64,000 nucleotides of DNA from Heteroscillospira sp050943935 (GTDB taxonomy: Bacteria > Bacillota > Clostridia > Oscillospirales > Oscillospiraceae), in contig JBMNQC010000003.1 in NCBI GenBank assembly GCA_050943935.1, positions 62,001 to 126,000 of the forward strand, written 5' to 3'. The notes below the pieces were generated by a model. The model did not search any database. It saw nothing but the letters and a program-made list of their open reading frames with translations, and was not told where the DNA came from. A program made the translations under genes and the position numbers. This document shows, piece by piece, positions 7,042 through 14,906 of this stretch; the stretch's first letter is position 1; every line of letters starts with the position of its first letter.

Positions 7042-9159
7042 ATGATAATCACAAAGAAAGAATTCCCCAACTACAAGCTTTACAGCATGGATTTCTGCGG
7101 CCGCAGCCTCTCTCTCGAGGTGGGCAAGGTAGCGGAGCTGGCCAACGCCGCCGTTGTGGTCCGCTACGGTGAGACCACCGTTCTGGTCACCGCCACCGCC
7201 TCCGCCCGTCCCAAGGACGGAATTGATTACTTCCCTCTCTCCGTGGATTTTGAGGAGAAGCTCTACGCCGTGGGCCGCATCCCCGGCTCCTTCATGCGCC
7301 GCGAGGGCCGTCCCAGCCTGCCCGCCGTTCTGGCCAGCCGTCTTATTGACCGCCCCATGCGTCCCCTCTTCCCCTCCGACCTGAGAAACGACGTCGCCGT
7401 GTGCTGCACCGTGCTCAGCGTTGACCGCGACTGCTCTCCCGAGATAGCCGCCATGATAGGCGCCTCCGCCGCCGTCTCCATCTCCGACATTCCCTGGGCA
7501 GGCCCCATCGGCGGTGTTGTCCTGGGCTGGGACGGCGAGAAGTATCTCTTCAACCCCACCAAGGCCGAGCGTGAGAACAACCAGATGACCGTCACCGTGG
7601 CCGCTACCATGGATAAGATCGTCATGATCGAGGCCGAGGCTCAGGAGATCCCCGAGGACATCATGTACAACGGCATCGTGAAGGCTCACGAGGTCATCCG
7701 CCCCGTCATTGAGCTCATCAACAAGATGGTGGCCGAGATTGGCAAGCCCAAGTTCGAGTACGAGCACGCCGCCTTCGACCAGGAGCTGTTTGACGCCATC
7801 ATCGAAAAGACCATGGACGAGGCCAAGGCCGCCATGGATACCGACGACAAGAATGTCCGCGAGGAGCGCTGGAACGCCCTTATCGACCACTGGCACGAGC
7901 TGTTCCTGGACGAGCACCCCGATATGGACAAGTATCTGGAGGAGATCACCTACAAGCTCCAGAAGAAGATAGTCAAGGCATGGCTGCTGGAGGGCAAGCG
8001 TGTTGACGGCCGCGCCATGAACCAGATCCGTCCCCTTGGCGCCGAGGTCGGCGTTCTGCCCGTGGTACACGGCTCCGGCCTGTTCACCCGCGGCCAGACC
8101 CAGGTCCTCTCCGTGGCCACCCTGAACACCCTGTCCGCCGCCCAGAAGCTGGATACCATCTGGGAAGAGGACACCAAGCGCTTCATGCACCACTACAACT
8201 TCCCCTCCTACTCCGTGGGCGAGGCAAGAGGCTCCCGCAGCACCGGCCGCCGGGAGTACGGCCACGGCGCTCTGGCCGAGAAGGCCCTGGAAGCCATCAT
8301 CCCCTCCGTTGAGGATTTCCCCTACACCATCCGCGTTGTCTCCGAGGTCCTGTCCTCCAACGGCAGCACCAGCCAGGGCTCCATCTGCGCCAGCTGCCTG
8401 GCTCTGATGGACGCCGGCGTGCCCATCAAGGCTCCCGTGGCCGGCATCAGCTGCGGCCTCATTCAGGACGGCGACGACTGGACCACTTTCATCGACATTC
8501 AGGGCGTTGAGGACTTCCACGGCGAGATGGACTTCAAGGTCGCCGGCAGCAAGAAGGGCATCACCGCCATCCAGATGGACCTGAAGAACGACGGTCTGAA
8601 GCACGAGATAGTCAAGAACGCCTTCGAGATCACCCGTGAGGCCCGTCTGCAGATCCTGGACGAGATCATGCTGCCCGTGATCCCCGAGCCCCGCCGCGAG
8701 CTGGCCGCCGGCGCTCCCAAGATGATCCAGATGAAGATTAACCCCGACAAGATCCGCGAGGTCATAGGCTCCGGCGGAAAGGTCATCCAGAAGATCACCG
8801 CCGACACCGGCTGCAAGATAGACATTGACGATGACGGCACCATCTACATCGCCTCCGAGGATATCGACGCCTGCCGCCAGGCCCGCCAGACCATCGAGAA
8901 CATCGTGTTCGAGCCCGAGGTCGGCGCCCTGTACTACGGCAAGGTCGTCCGCGTCATCCCCATCGGCGCCTTTGTTGAGCTGGCCCCCGGCAAGGACGGC
9001 ATGGTCCACATCAAGGACCTGGAGTTCAAGCGCACCGAGAAGGTGGAGGACGTGCTGAACGTGGGCGACATGACCTGGGTCAAGGTCACCGAGATCGACG
9101 ACCGCGGCCGTGTGAACCTCTCCCGCAAGGACGCTCTCCGCGAGCGTGGCGAGGCCTGA
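7042..9159 (+). CDS. pnp: Polyribonucleotide nucleotidyltransferase (PNPase)
   Basis: A 705-residue phosphorolytic 3'-5' exoribonuclease of full family length. It has two RNase PH-like domains (about residues 10-225 and 310-540) joined by an all-alpha linker, then a KH domain with the GxxG loop (REVIGSGGKVIQKI, about 573-586), then an S1 domain (about 625-692). The second PH domain contains the catalytic-site stretch GEMDFKVAGSKKGITAIQMD. It degrades mRNA in the cytoplasm with phosphate as the attacking group. AAAGGAG lies eight bases before the ATG. It follows rpsO and precedes an M16 peptidase gene, a conserved Firmicutes order. Confidence 0.98.
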   Translation: MIITKKEFPNYKLYSMDFCGRSLSLEVGKVAELANAAVVVRYGETTVLVTATASARPKDGIDYFPLSVDFEEKLYAVGRIPGSFMRREGRPSLPAVLASRLIDRPMRPLFPSDLRNDVAVCCTVLSVDRDCSPEIAAMIGASAAVSISDIPWAGPIGGVVLGWDGEKYLFNPTKAERENNQMTVTVAATMDKIVMIEAEAQEIPEDIMYNGIVKAHEVIRPVIELINKMVAEIGKPKFEYEHAAFDQELFDAIIEKTMDEAKAAMDTDDKNVREERWNALIDHWHELFLDEHPDMDKYLEEITYKLQKKIVKAWLLEGKRVDGRAMNQIRPLGAEVGVLPVVHGSGLFTRGQTQVLSVATLNTLSAAQKLDTIWEEDTKRFMHHYNFPSYSVGEARGSRSTGRREYGHGALAEKALEAIIPSVEDFPYTIRVVSEVLSSNGSTSQGSICASCLALMDAGVPIKAPVAGISCGLIQDGDDWTTFIDIQGVEDFHGEMDFKVAGSKKGITAIQMDLKNDGLKHEIVKNAFEITREARLQILDEIMLPVIPEPRRELAAGAPKMIQMKINPDKIREVIGSGGKVIQKITADTGCKIDIDDDGTIYIASEDIDACRQARQTIENIVFEPEVGALYYGKVVRVIPIGAFVELAPGKDGMVHIKDLEFKRTEKVEDVLNVGDMTWVKVTEIDDRGRVNLSRKDALRERGEA

Positions 9160-9340
9160 GCGTCCTCACGGATTTCGTATCATTCGTTTCCGCGTATACG
9201 CGAAAACTCATTCACTCCATCGCTCGTCCTTTTCCCAGCCGAACCCGCTTACGCTGGGCTTCGCCTGGGTTCCCGCAAGAGATTCAGGGTATCACACCCG
9301 AAAAGTCCGGTCGTGATGTCCATACTGTTTTAAAACCAAT

Positions 9341-9373
9341 AAAAGTCGGCTCCGATACGGAGCCGACTTTTTT
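9341..9373 (+). terminator. Terminator between pnp and M16 peptidase gene
   Basis: AAAGTCGGCTCCG-ATA-CGGAGCCGACTTT followed by T residues; a near-ideal intrinsic terminator ending a few bases before the next ribosome site. DNA between 9160 and 9340 holds only short GC-rich inverted repeats and no gene. Confidence 0.85.
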
Positions 9374-9384
9374 AAGGAGAAGCA

Positions 9385-10632
9385 ATGCACGAGATAATAA
9401 CTCTTAAAAACGGCCTGCGCATAGTCCATGAGCCTATGGCGGAGGTGCGCTCTGCGGCTGTGGGCGTCTGGATAGGCGTCGGCTCCCGTTTTGAACAGAA
9501 AAACGAGGGCGGCTACGCCCATTTCATAGAGCACCTGCTCTTCAAGGGCACCTCCTCCCACACCGCCGCCCAGCTTGCAGACGTAATGGACGGCATAGGC
9601 GGCCAGATAAACGCCTACACCACCCGGGAGAGCACCTGCTTTTACGCCCGGGTGCTGGACACCCATCTGGACACGGCCATAGACCTGCTGGGCGAGATGT
9701 TTTTCGACTCTCTCTTCGCGGAAGAGGACGTGAAAAGCGAGCGCGGCGTCATATTTGAGGAGATAGACATGTATGACGACGCGCCCGAGGACATGGTTTC
9801 CGAGCGGCTGATGCTGCGCAGCTTCCCCGGCGCTCTGGGCAGGCCCATACTGGGTACCCGCCGCAGTCTGGAGGGAGCCACCGGAGAGGCGCTCCGGGAT
9901 TTCATGAGCCGCCACTACACCCCCGACCGGGTAGTGGTATCCCTCTGCGGCAGCTATACCGCAGACCATCTCCGGCGTATAGCCGGACTGTTCGGCGCTT
10001 TGGAGGCCGGAAACTCTCCCAATCCGCGCAGGGCCGCCTACCGTCCATGCTTCACCCTCAGGCGCAAGGCCACGGAGCAGAACCACCTGTGTCTGGGCTT
10101 CCCCGGCCTTGCCGGAGATGATGAGCGCCGCTTTGCCCTGCACACCATGAGCAGCATACTGGGCGGCGGAATGTCCTCCCGCCTGTTCCAGTCCGTCCGG
10201 GAGAAGCACGGACTGTGCTACAGCATTTATTCCTTCACCGCCAGCCACGCGGACACGGGACTCACGGGCATCTGCACCGCCCTGAACCGTGGCAGCGAGC
10301 AGAAGGCGCTCTCACTTATCTTCGATGAGATACGCCGTTTCTGCGACTGCGGCGTCACCCGGGACGAGCTGAGCCGCGCCGTTGAGCAGGCCAAGAGCAG
10401 CATGATAATGGCGCTGGAGAGCAGCTCCACCCGCATGAACCGCCTTGGCTCCGCCTTCACCGCTTTGGGAAGCTGCCTCACCCCCGACGAGGTGATAGAC
10501 CGCTACGACGCCGTCACTCCCGAACAGATCCTCGCCCTGGCCCGGGAGCTGTTCACCCCGGAGGGGCTGTCCTTCTCCGCCGTGGGCAGATTGGCAGACG
10601 CAGATACCTATAAGGCAGCCCTGACGCTGTAA
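9385..10632 (+). CDS. M16 (pitrilysin) family zinc peptidase, MlpA/YmxG type
   Basis: The 415-residue protein carries the inverted zinc motif HxxEH in YAHFIEHLLFKG (about residues 48-59) and the distal glutamate region RGVIFEEIDMYDDAPED (about 125-141), so the active site looks complete. A C-terminal inactive M16 half follows (about 175-400). Homologues next to pnp in Bacillus (MlpA/YmxG) are cytoplasmic processing peptidases thought to influence extracellular protease levels. The start ATG follows AAGGAG. It is separated from pnp by a terminator, so it needs read-through or its own promoter. Confidence 0.92.
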   Translation: MHEIITLKNGLRIVHEPMAEVRSAAVGVWIGVGSRFEQKNEGGYAHFIEHLLFKGTSSHTAAQLADVMDGIGGQINAYTTRESTCFYARVLDTHLDTAIDLLGEMFFDSLFAEEDVKSERGVIFEEIDMYDDAPEDMVSERLMLRSFPGALGRPILGTRRSLEGATGEALRDFMSRHYTPDRVVVSLCGSYTADHLRRIAGLFGALEAGNSPNPRRAAYRPCFTLRRKATEQNHLCLGFPGLAGDDERRFALHTMSSILGGGMSSRLFQSVREKHGLCYSIYSFTASHADTGLTGICTALNRGSEQKALSLIFDEIRRFCDCGVTRDELSRAVEQAKSSMIMALESSSTRMNRLGSAFTALGSCLTPDEVIDRYDAVTPEQILALARELFTPEGLSFSAVGRLADADTYKAALTL

Positions 10633-10638
10633 AATTCA

Positions 10639-10668
10639 AGCCCCCGTTTCTATATAGAAACGGGGGCT
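10639..10668 (+). terminator. Terminator after M16 peptidase gene
   Basis: AGCCCCCGTTTC-TATATA-GAAACGGGGGCT followed by TGTTGTTT, a perfect twelve-base-pair stem. Confidence 0.85.
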
Positions 10669-10675
10669 GTTGTTT

Positions 10676-10730
10676 AGTGAAGAAGTAAGAGTGAATAGTG
10701 AAGAATTGTGGTGCCGCTGCGCGGCGATTG
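10676..10730 (+). repeat. Dispersed repeat family R3, copy 1
   Basis: Begins AGTGAAGAAGTAAGAGTGAA and ends in a small hairpin GTGCCGCTGCGCGGCGATT. Two further copies lie at 18265-18311 and 30929-30990, each immediately after an intrinsic terminator. Non-coding. Confidence 0.7.
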
Positions 10731-10805
10731 GATTTTTTGCTACGCACCAACAACAGAATCCGCTCCCCTAGCAGGGGGCTGATGTGTGAGACGCGGAGAA
10801 AGGCT

Positions 10806-12710
10806 TTATACTATCCGCTTTATCTGCTTGTCCAGCTCCTTTTTGCTCAGGGCGAAGGACACAGGGCGGCCGTGGGGGCAGTATTTGACCTTGCCGGACA
10901 TGACCTGCTTTGCCAGCGTGAGCAGCTCGCCGGGCTCGCTGCGCCGTCCCGCCTTGATTGCGGCCTTGCAGGCCATGGTGTGCAGAGTTGCGTCGTTTCC
11001 TCCGGCGGATATATCTGCCGCCAGCTCCTCCAGCGTGCTCACCGCCTCGGCGGCGTCTATGCTGTCGGGTATGGCGCGGATTATCAGCTCGGTTTCTCCA
11101 AAGGAGTCCACCTCAAAGCCCAGTTCGGCAAAGCGTTCGCCGTGTTCCTCAAGGGCGGCGCGGACTTCCACTCCTGCCCGGAACACTATTGGCTCCAGCA
11201 GCGTCTGGCTCATGGCGCTCAGCCCGGCGGCCTTGAGCCTGTCGAAGAGTATGCGCTCGTGGGCGGCGTGCTTGTCTATGAATATGAGCTCCCCGTCCCG
11301 CTCCACCAGAATATAGGTGTTCAGGGCTTCGCCTATGAGCCGCCAGGGACTGTCCTCCGGCCGAGGCTCCGGCTGGGGCGCGGGAGCCGGTACAGGCTCA
11401 GGAACAGGCAGCGGAATTTCCGCCTGACGGGGGGCGGGCGCCTCTTTCTCACGGGGGAGAATGTCGCTGAGGCGCACGGAGGACTTCGGCGGCTCGTTCT
11501 CCCGGACTTCCGGGGCGGGGCGCCGTGGCGCCGGGGAGTATTGGGCGGCCGGGGCTATACCGCCGCCCATAAAGCGCCGGCCGTATTCCTCGGCGGATAT
11601 CACCCGGTAGCTCTTCTCCCGCACCGGCTCCGACGCGGGCTCTGCCATAGGGGGCGCGGGAGCCCTTGGAGCCTCGGTCACACGGCGGGTGGAGGTGCTC
11701 AGCTCCACGCTTTTTGCCGTCTCCTCGGCGTTCAGAGCGGAGAGTACGGAGTAATACACGGCGTCATAGACCTTTTTATCGTCTGAGAATTTCACCTCGG
11801 CCTTAGTGGGGTGGACGTTTACGTCCACCGCGGCGCAGCTGAGATTTACGTGCAGGGTACAGGCGGGATATTTACCTACCATCAGGCTGTTTTTATAGGC
11901 GTTTTCCAGGGCGGTCTGCATGGTGAGGGAGCGGATGCAGCGTCCGTTCACAAAGAAAAACTGACCGCTGCGGTTTCCCCGTCCGTTCCGGGGAGAGGAC
12001 ACAAAGCCGGTGACGGAGATGCCCTCCTGTTCGCCGGCGCAGGCGAGCATACCGGCGCTGACCTCCCGGCCCAGCACGGCGTAGCTGGCTGACAGCAGCT
12101 TACCGTCGCCGGGGGTGAAAAATTCCTCCCTGCCGTCCTTCAGGCAGCGTATGGACACCTCCGGATGGGCCAGGGCGCAGCGCACGGCCACGGCCACGCA
12201 CTGGGATAGCTCAGCTCTGTCGCTCTTCATGAATTTCAGCCGGGCCGGGGTGTTGTAGAAAAGGTCCCGCACGGTCATCACCGTGCCCCTGGGACAGCCC
12301 ACCGGACGCATGTACTGTATGTCTCCGGCCTCCACCAACATTTCAACGCCCTCCGGGGCGTCCTTCTGGCGGGTCACCAGCTCTATGCGGGATACTGAGG
12401 ATATGGCCGCCAGAGCCTCGCCCCGGAAGCCCAGGGTACCTATGGCCTCCAGTCCCTGTTCATCCCGGAGCTTGCTGGTGGCGTGGCGCAGGAAGCAGAC
12501 CCCCGCGTCCTCCGGCAGCATGCCGCAGCCGTCGTCGGTTACCCGGATGAAGGTGAGGCCGCCCCGCTGCAGCTCCACGGTTATGTTTTTCGCCCCGGCG
12601 TCTATGGCGTTTTCCGTAAGCTCCTTCACCACCGAGGCCGGGCGCTCCACCACCTCGCCGGCGGCTATGAGGTCGGCCACATGGGGGGAGAGAATGTTTA
12701 TAACAGGCAT
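10806..12710 (-). CDS. mutL: DNA mismatch repair protein MutL
   Basis: A 634-residue MutL. The N-terminal GHKL ATPase has motifs ELTENAIDAG, DDGCGM and GTLGFRGEALAAI (first 105 residues), followed by the transducer domain to about residue 330. A proline/glutamate-rich linker (about 335-450) and a C-terminal dimerisation/endonuclease domain follow. The endonuclease motif DxHAxxER is present as DKHAAHER (about 479-486), with CPHGRP near the C-terminus, so this is a nicking MutL as expected where no MutH exists. It transmits mismatch recognition from MutS. It is transcribed divergently from miaB rather than directly after mutS. Confidence 0.97.
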   Translation of the reverse strand: MPVINILSPHVADLIAAGEVVERPASVVKELTENAIDAGAKNITVELQRGGLTFIRVTDDGCGMLPEDAGVCFLRHATSKLRDEQGLEAIGTLGFRGEALAAISSVSRIELVTRQKDAPEGVEMLVEAGDIQYMRPVGCPRGTVMTVRDLFYNTPARLKFMKSDRAELSQCVAVAVRCALAHPEVSIRCLKDGREEFFTPGDGKLLSASYAVLGREVSAGMLACAGEQEGISVTGFVSSPRNGRGNRSGQFFFVNGRCIRSLTMQTALENAYKNSLMVGKYPACTLHVNLSCAAVDVNVHPTKAEVKFSDDKKVYDAVYYSVLSALNAEETAKSVELSTSTRRVTEAPRAPAPPMAEPASEPVREKSYRVISAEEYGRRFMGGGIAPAAQYSPAPRRPAPEVRENEPPKSSVRLSDILPREKEAPAPRQAEIPLPVPEPVPAPAPQPEPRPEDSPWRLIGEALNTYILVERDGELIFIDKHAAHERILFDRLKAAGLSAMSQTLLEPIVFRAGVEVRAALEEHGERFAELGFEVDSFGETELIIRAIPDSIDAAEAVSTLEELAADISAGGNDATLHTMACKAAIKAGRRSEPGELLTLAKQVMSGKVKYCPHGRPVSFALSKKELDKQIKRIV

Positions 12711-12744
12711 AAGAATACTCCCGAATATCTATCTATTTGCGGCT

Positions 12745-12773
12745 ATTATATCGCAAAATTGTTGTAAATTCCA
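12745..12773 (-). promoter_or_regulatory. Candidate mutL promoter
   Basis: On the minus strand TGGAAT and TATAAT are 17 bases apart, with an upstream TGCGA before the -10. It overlaps the divergent miaB promoter. Confidence 0.5.
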
Positions 12774-12790
12774 CATATAAATGTTAAAAT
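12762..12790 (+). promoter_or_regulatory. Candidate miaB promoter
   Basis: TTGTAA (12762-12767) and TAAAAT (12785-12790) with a 17-base spacer in the AT-rich mutL-miaB divergent region. Confidence 0.5.
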
Positions 12791-12847
12791 AACATCTATT
12801 GACCAAACCGACGTTGTATTAACGCCATATTATTTAAGGAGCCATCA

Positions 12848-14269
12848 ATGAGCTACAAACGAGTTACCATAGACGCTGCCGATATAGACCGGGAGCTGGA
12901 GATATGCCGCCGCATCAGAGCCAACCATGCCGGAACGGGCAGGACGCCTCTTGCCATGGTGGACACCTACGGCTGCCAGCAGAACGAGGCCGACTCCCAG
13001 CGCCTGCGGGGCTATCTGGAGGAGATGGGCTACGCCTTCACTCAGGATGAAAGCGAGGCCGACGTCATAGTCATAAACACCTGCGCCGTACGGGAGCACG
13101 CCGTCCAGCGGGTGTTGGGCAATGTGGGCGCTCTCACCCACACCAAACGGCGCAAGCCCGAGCAGATAATCGCCCTGTGCGGCTGCGCCGTGCAGCAGGA
13201 TAGCGTGGCGGAAAAGGTGAAGAACTCCTACCGCCATGTTGACCTGGTGTTCGGCACCCACGTCCTGTGGCGCTTCCCCGAGTTCATGGAGAAGATACTT
13301 ACCGAACGGGGACGCATATTCTCCGTTGAGGACTCCGACGGCTCCATAGCCGAGGGCATCCCCGTCCGCCGGGACGGTGGCGTGAAGGCCTGGCTGAGCA
13401 TAATGTACGGCTGCAACAACTTCTGCTCCTACTGCATAGTGCCATACGTCCGGGGCAGGGAGCGCTCCCGACAGCCGGAGGATATACTGGCCGAGGCCCG
13501 GGAGCTCATAGCCGGGGGCGTGAAGGAGATAACCCTCCTGGGGCAGAACGTGAACTCCTACGGCAGGGATCTGGACTGCGGCGTGGATTTCGCCGACCTG
13601 CTGCGGCAGGTGAACGATATTCCCGGCGACTTTGTCATACGCTTCATGACCAGCCACCCCAAGGACGCCACCGAGAAGCTGTTCAGGACCATGGCGGAGT
13701 GCGAAAAGGTGGAGCGGCACATCCACCTGCCCATGCAGGCGGGCAACGACAGGGTGCTGAAGGCAATGAACCGGGTGTACGACTCCGAGCGCTACCTCTC
13801 TCTGGTGGACAAGGCCCGGGAGCTGATGCCGGATATCGTGCTTACCACAGACATCATCGTGGGCTTCCCCGGCGAGACCGACGAGGAATTTGAGGACACT
13901 CTGCGCATGGTGGAGCGTGTGCGCTTTGACGCCATGTTTACATTTATTTATTCCCCCCGGGTGGGCACCCCCGCGGCGGAAATGCCCGACCCCGCCACAA
14001 GGGAGCAGAAGCAGGTCAGATTCGACCGCCTGCTGGAGCTGGCAAACCGCATTTCTGAGGAAAAGCACGCGGAATATGTGGGCAGGACCGTCCGGGTTCT
14101 GGTGGACGGCGAGAGCGGCGACGCCCGCTATAACCTCACCAGCCGCACCAAAGGCGGCAGGCTGGTACACCTGCACGGAGACAGGGGCCTCATCGGCTCC
14201 TTCGCGTACGCCGAGATAACCGAGGCCCGCACCTGGGCGCTGTTCGGCGAAGCGAAAACTATTGAATAA
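12848..14269 (+). CDS. miaB: tRNA-2-methylthio-N6-dimethylallyladenosine synthase
   Basis: A 473-residue radical-SAM methylthiotransferase. The N-terminal UPF0004 domain has the three auxiliary-cluster cysteines (TYGCQQNEAD Cys43, NTCAVRE Cys79, LCGCAVQ Cys113). The radical-SAM motif CxxxCxxC is CNNFCSYC (Cys189, 193, 196), followed by the usual VPYVRGRERSR. A TRAM domain ends the protein. It adds the 2-methylthio group to i6A37 of tRNAs reading UNN codons, downstream of MiaA, whose gene is at 22184. The ATG follows AAGGAG. Confidence 0.97.
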   Translation: MSYKRVTIDAADIDRELEICRRIRANHAGTGRTPLAMVDTYGCQQNEADSQRLRGYLEEMGYAFTQDESEADVIVINTCAVREHAVQRVLGNVGALTHTKRRKPEQIIALCGCAVQQDSVAEKVKNSYRHVDLVFGTHVLWRFPEFMEKILTERGRIFSVEDSDGSIAEGIPVRRDGGVKAWLSIMYGCNNFCSYCIVPYVRGRERSRQPEDILAEARELIAGGVKEITLLGQNVNSYGRDLDCGVDFADLLRQVNDIPGDFVIRFMTSHPKDATEKLFRTMAECEKVERHIHLPMQAGNDRVLKAMNRVYDSERYLSLVDKARELMPDIVLTTDIIVGFPGETDEEFEDTLRMVERVRFDAMFTFIYSPRVGTPAAEMPDPATREQKQVRFDRLLELANRISEEKHAEYVGRTVRVLVDGESGDARYNLTSRTKGGRLVHLHGDRGLIGSFAYAEITEARTWALFGEAKTIE

Positions 14270-14287
14270 TTGATACGGGATTCCTCC

Positions 14288-14390
14288 AAAGGCTCCCTTG
14301 TGCAAAGGGAGCTGTCAGCCGCCAAGCTGACTGAGGGATTGACAACCCCTCCGCCCCTGCGGGGCACCTCCCCTTACACAGGGGAGGCTT
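14288..14390. repeat. Dispersed repeat R1, copy 1
   Basis: Two linked hairpins: one built from GGCTCCCTTGTG / AAGGGAGC-type arms and one from ACCTCCCCTT / AGGGGAGG-type arms, joined by CTGACTGAGGGATTGACA. A near-identical inverted copy lies at 31053-31153. From memory, repeats of this form are abundant in gut Oscillospiraceae genomes; they are non-coding. Confidence 0.8.
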
Positions 14391-14400
14391 CGGCGTGTAG

Positions 14401-14419
14401 GGGCGCGCATTGCGCGCCC
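14401..14419. repeat. Short palindromic repeat R5, copy 1
   Basis: GGGCGCGCA-T-TGCGCGCCC. Related copies at 14842-14860 and 18624-18642, each flanked by a CCCCTAC/GTAGGGG sequence. Confidence 0.65.
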
Positions 14420-14467
14420 GCATGATCCGGCACAGGAGAACGGGGCGCAGTCTGCGCCCTGTAGGGG

Positions 14468-14680
14468 TCGTGATATGAAACCCATTTCTTTAAAGAAACG
14501 GGTTTCAAACTTCCCAAAGAACTTGCCTAGATCGAATACTCTTTTACGCCTCGCCGACGCGCACAACGCGCTCGTGCGGCGGTGGATGCAAGCCTTGGCC
14601 TAAATCTGGGTGTGACGCTGTCAGGTGAGCTTCACGCGAAACTCTACCACCCAATTCCATCGATTCAGGCGCGATTTGGT
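14468..14680 (-). repeat. Inverted long repeat R2, left copy
   Basis: About 210 bases that reappear inverted at 18393-18595 with high identity, differing by substitutions and an indel of about 18 bases. The best-conserved core includes TCGATCTAGGCAAGTTCTTT on the plus strand of the right copy. Together the copies bracket mutS and the CPBP gene. A 30-residue frame inside both copies (starting CASAR, ending KEMGF) is a shadow of the repeat. Confidence 0.85.
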
Positions 14681-14841
14681 GGCACTAACACTTCGCCATT
14701 TGAATGAGTGAGCTTTAGCTCACGAATGGCCCATGGCGAACGGTTAGTTTCTTTGGCGGGCGACACCGTTTCTTTTAAAAGAAATGGGGTCGCACTACGC
14801 AGCCATCAGGCTGCGCCACGTTCTCTATCTGAGAATCACAT

Positions 14842-14860
14842 GGGCGCGCAATGTGCGCCC
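14842..14860. repeat. Short palindromic repeat R5, copy 2
   Basis: GGGCGCGCA-A-TGTGCGCCC with one mismatch, 34 bases before the mutS ribosome site. Confidence 0.6.
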
Positions 14861-14906
14861 CTACAACACACAAAAAATTACTATTACTGGAACAGGAGGC
14901 TTTTAC

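Noticed and set aside
6991..9009. 672-residue minus-strand frame opposite pnp
   Set aside because: Shadow of the highly biased pnp gene; dominated by Gly/Asp/Val/Leu and contradicted by full PNPase homology on the plus strand.
14315..14566. Minus-strand frame with CASARRKRVFDLGKFFGK, echoed by a plus-strand frame at 18413-18655
   Set aside because: The similarity arises because both lie in repeat R2. Frames begin and end outside the repeat at random places, have no ribosome site and no family match.
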